A stretch of 64,000 nucleotides of DNA from Bacillota bacterium (GTDB lineage Bacteria > Bacillota > Clostridia > TANB77 > CAG-465), in NCBI GenBank assembly GCA_023410645.1, contig JAEYPQ010000038.1:1-64000 (forward strand), written 5' to 3'. The notes under the pieces are model-generated. The model saw nothing but the letters and a program-made list of their open reading frames with translations. It did not search any database and was not told where the DNA came from. The position numbers and the translations under genes are program-made. This document shows, piece by piece, positions 62,254-64,000 of this stretch; position 1 is the first letter of the stretch, and the number at the start of each line of letters is the position of its first letter.

Positions 62254-64000
62254 TTATTTCCTGCTCTCTCTGTTTCTTTGAGATGGATCTAATATTCTCT
62301 TTCTTATACGTATACTTTCAGGTGTAACTTCAACTAGTTCATCATCAGATATAAATTCAATAGATTGCTCAAGTGTCATTTTCTTGGCTGGTACGAGTTT
62401 TAATGCATCATCACTACCAGATGCTCTTGTATTTGTTAAATGCTTTTCTTTACATACATTGATAGTTAAATCCTCACTTCTTGAATTTTCACCAACAATC
62501 ATACCAACATATACTTCAGTAGTTGGTGTTATAAATAATGTTGATCTTTCTTGTGCTTGGAATAAACCATATGTTGTAGATTTACCTTGTTCAAATGCAA
62601 TAACAGCCCCTCTTTGACGAGTAACTAATTCTCCTCTATCTTTTTCATATCCAGCAAAGCTATGATTCATTATACCATTACCTTTAGTATCAGTCATAAA
62701 TTCTCCTCTATAACCAATTAAACCACGAGCTGGTATTTTAAATTCAAGTCTTGTAAAACCTGCTTGAGAATTAGATGGAGACATATTAGTCATTTCACCT
62801 TTTCTATAACCTATTTTTTCCATTACAACACCAACAAATTCTTCTGGTATATCAATAGTTAAATCTTCCATAGGCTCACATTTAACACCATCAATAACTT
62901 TAAATATAACTGTTGGACGAGAAACTAATAATTCATATCCTTCTCTTCTCATATTTTCAATAAGTATAGATAGATGTAATTCTCCTCTTCCTGATACTTT
63001 AAAACTATCAGCAGTATCTGTATCTTCTACTCTTAAAGAAACGTTTGTCTCTAGTTCCTTATATAGTCTATCTCTTATGTGTCTTGAAGTTATAAGTTTA
63101 CCTTCTTTTCCTGCAAAAGGTCCATTATTTACACTAAAAGTCATAGAAACAGTTGGTTCATCTATGTCAACAAAATCAACTGGTTCTGGATTTGTAGGAT
63201 CTGATATTGTTTCTCCAATATTAATTCCTTCAACTCCGTTTACAGCAACGATGTCTCCACAATATGCTTCATCAACTTCAATTCTTTTTAATCCAGAATA
63301 AGTAAATAATTTACCTATTTTGATATTTTGCATAGTACTATCTTTTTTACATAGAGCAACTTGTTGACCATTTTTAATAGTACCTCTTGTTATTCTTCCA
63401 ATACCTACTCTACCTGTATACTCATCATAATCTATATTTGTAACAAGTAGTTGCAATGGTTCATCTTTATCACCTGCTGGTTCAGGTACAGTATTTACTA
63501 TAGTTTCAAATAAAGGTTTCATATCATTGTTATCATCATCAAGTGATAATCTTGCAAATCCATTCTTACCAGATGCATATACAACTTTAAAATCAAGTTG
63601 TTCATCACTTGCATTTAAATCCATGAAAAGCTCTAATACTTCATCGACAACTTCTACAGGTCTTGCTCCTGGTCTGTCTATTTTATTTACTACAACTATT
63701 GGAACTAAGTCTAAAGCCAATGCTTTGCTAAGTACGAATCTTGTTTGAGGCATAGGGCCATCAAATGCATCCACAAGTAATACAACACCATCAACCATTT
63801 TAAGTACTCTTTCAACTTCTCCGCCAAAATCAGCATGTCCTGGAGTATCAACTATATTTATTTTTATATCATTATAATTTATAGCAGTATTTTTTGATAA
63901 TATTGTTATACCTCTTTCTTTTTCAATATCATTAGAGTCCATAACACGTTCTGAAACTTGTTCATTATCTCTAAAAGTACCACTTTGTCTAAGTAAAGCA
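62254..64000 (-). CDS. typA: GTPase TypA/BipA, N-terminus beyond window
   Basis: The frame is open to the right window edge and reads LLRQSGTFRDNEQVSERVMD in the last 60 bases, so about 30 N-terminal residues with the P loop lie outside. Visible parts: ERGITILSKNTAI, DTPGHADFGGEVERVLKMVDG, VNKIDRPGARP, EF-G domains III and V and the TypA-specific C-terminus with FITPTTEVYVGMIVGENSR and KEKHLTNTRASGSDDALKL. BipA is a ribosome-binding GTPase that helps 50S assembly under stress or cold. It is expressed as a single gene, as far as the window shows. Confidence 0.96.
   Translation of the reverse strand, partial: ALLRQSGTFRDNEQVSERVMDSNDIEKERGITILSKNTAINYNDIKINIVDTPGHADFGGEVERVLKMVDGVVLLVDAFDGPMPQTRFVLSKALALDLVPIVVVNKIDRPGARPVEVVDEVLELFMDLNASDEQLDFKVVYASGKNGFARLSLDDDNNDMKPLFETIVNTVPEPAGDKDEPLQLLVTNIDYDEYTGRVGIGRITRGTIKNGQQVALCKKDSTMQNIKIGKLFTYSGLKRIEVDEAYCGDIVAVNGVEGINIGETISDPTNPEPVDFVDIDEPTVSMTFSVNNGPFAGKEGKLITSRHIRDRLYKELETNVSLRVEDTDTADSFKVSGRGELHLSILIENMRREGYELLVSRPTVIFKVIDGVKCEPMEDLTIDIPEEFVGVVMEKIGYRKGEMTNMSPSNSQAGFTRLEFKIPARGLIGYRGEFMTDTKGNGIMNHSFAGYEKDRGELVTRQRGAVIAFEQGKSTTYGLFQAQERSTLFITPTTEVYVGMIVGENSRSEDLTINVCKEKHLTNTRASGSDDALKLVPAKKMTLEQSIEFISDDELVEVTPESIRIRKRILDPSQRNRESRK

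Overview
The window is about 64 kb of very AT-rich DNA. It carries Shine-Dalgarno sites of the AAAGGAGG type, TTGACA/TATAAT promoters and many U-tailed hairpin terminators. The gene content points to an anaerobic, Gram-positive Bacillota of class Clostridia: WhiA, RlmH, a YycJ-type beta-lactamase-fold protein, RNase Y and YmdB, an AbrB with a zinc-knuckle tail, an HgdC-type activase cluster and a YneA-like LysM protein. TGA is an ordinary stop codon here. The species cannot be fixed from the sequence. No rRNA, tRNA, CRISPR array, insertion sequence or prophage was seen.

Layout. Bases 1-7811 hold a giant RHS/YD-repeat polymorphic toxin (5' end outside the window), its probable immunity gene and decayed RHS debris. 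Bases 7977-9931 carry a DUF1801 protein, an alpha/beta hydrolase and an Smr-domain protein. Bases 10103-12887 hold four unrecognised genes that form two internally related families. Then come lepA, an exported protein and rlmB (13014-16124); an unrecognised gene pair overlapping at an A8 run (16283-17807); an ECF sigma operon (17949-20434); and a U32 peptidase-family gene (20588-22966). A histidine-phosphatase-like protein lacking its catalytic His (23726), rny (24548) and a small exported protein follow. Next are a three-gene activase / double-cubane-type cluster (27044-30206), ymdB and a serine acetyltransferase gene. The minus-strand block 32311-35162 is abrB, rlmH, yycJ-like and murA. Bases 36595-43983 form a housekeeping run: rpmE, a DUF1385-PrmC fusion, a short whiA, hemW, polA and a lytic transglycosylase. 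YebC, a degenerate SNase-fold protein, a flavodoxin gene broken by an in-frame TGA and a 750-base gene-poor stretch precede a Xer recombinase. Convergent to it is a LysM gene under what looks like LexA control. The right end (minus strand) has yigZ, clpX, clpP, tig, a two-gene cyclic beta-glucan synthase-like system, an unknown gene and typA, which is cut by the right edge.

Themes. Housekeeping genes for translation, cell wall, proteolysis and replication are interrupted by single unrecognised genes, each with its own promoter and terminator and with more CGN arginine codons than their neighbours. Four intergenic promoter regions carry a TGNCGAA (0A-box-like) heptamer at a similar distance from the -10 element. 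The best-supported regulatory site is the LexA-type palindrome inside the 17-base spacer of the LysM gene promoter.
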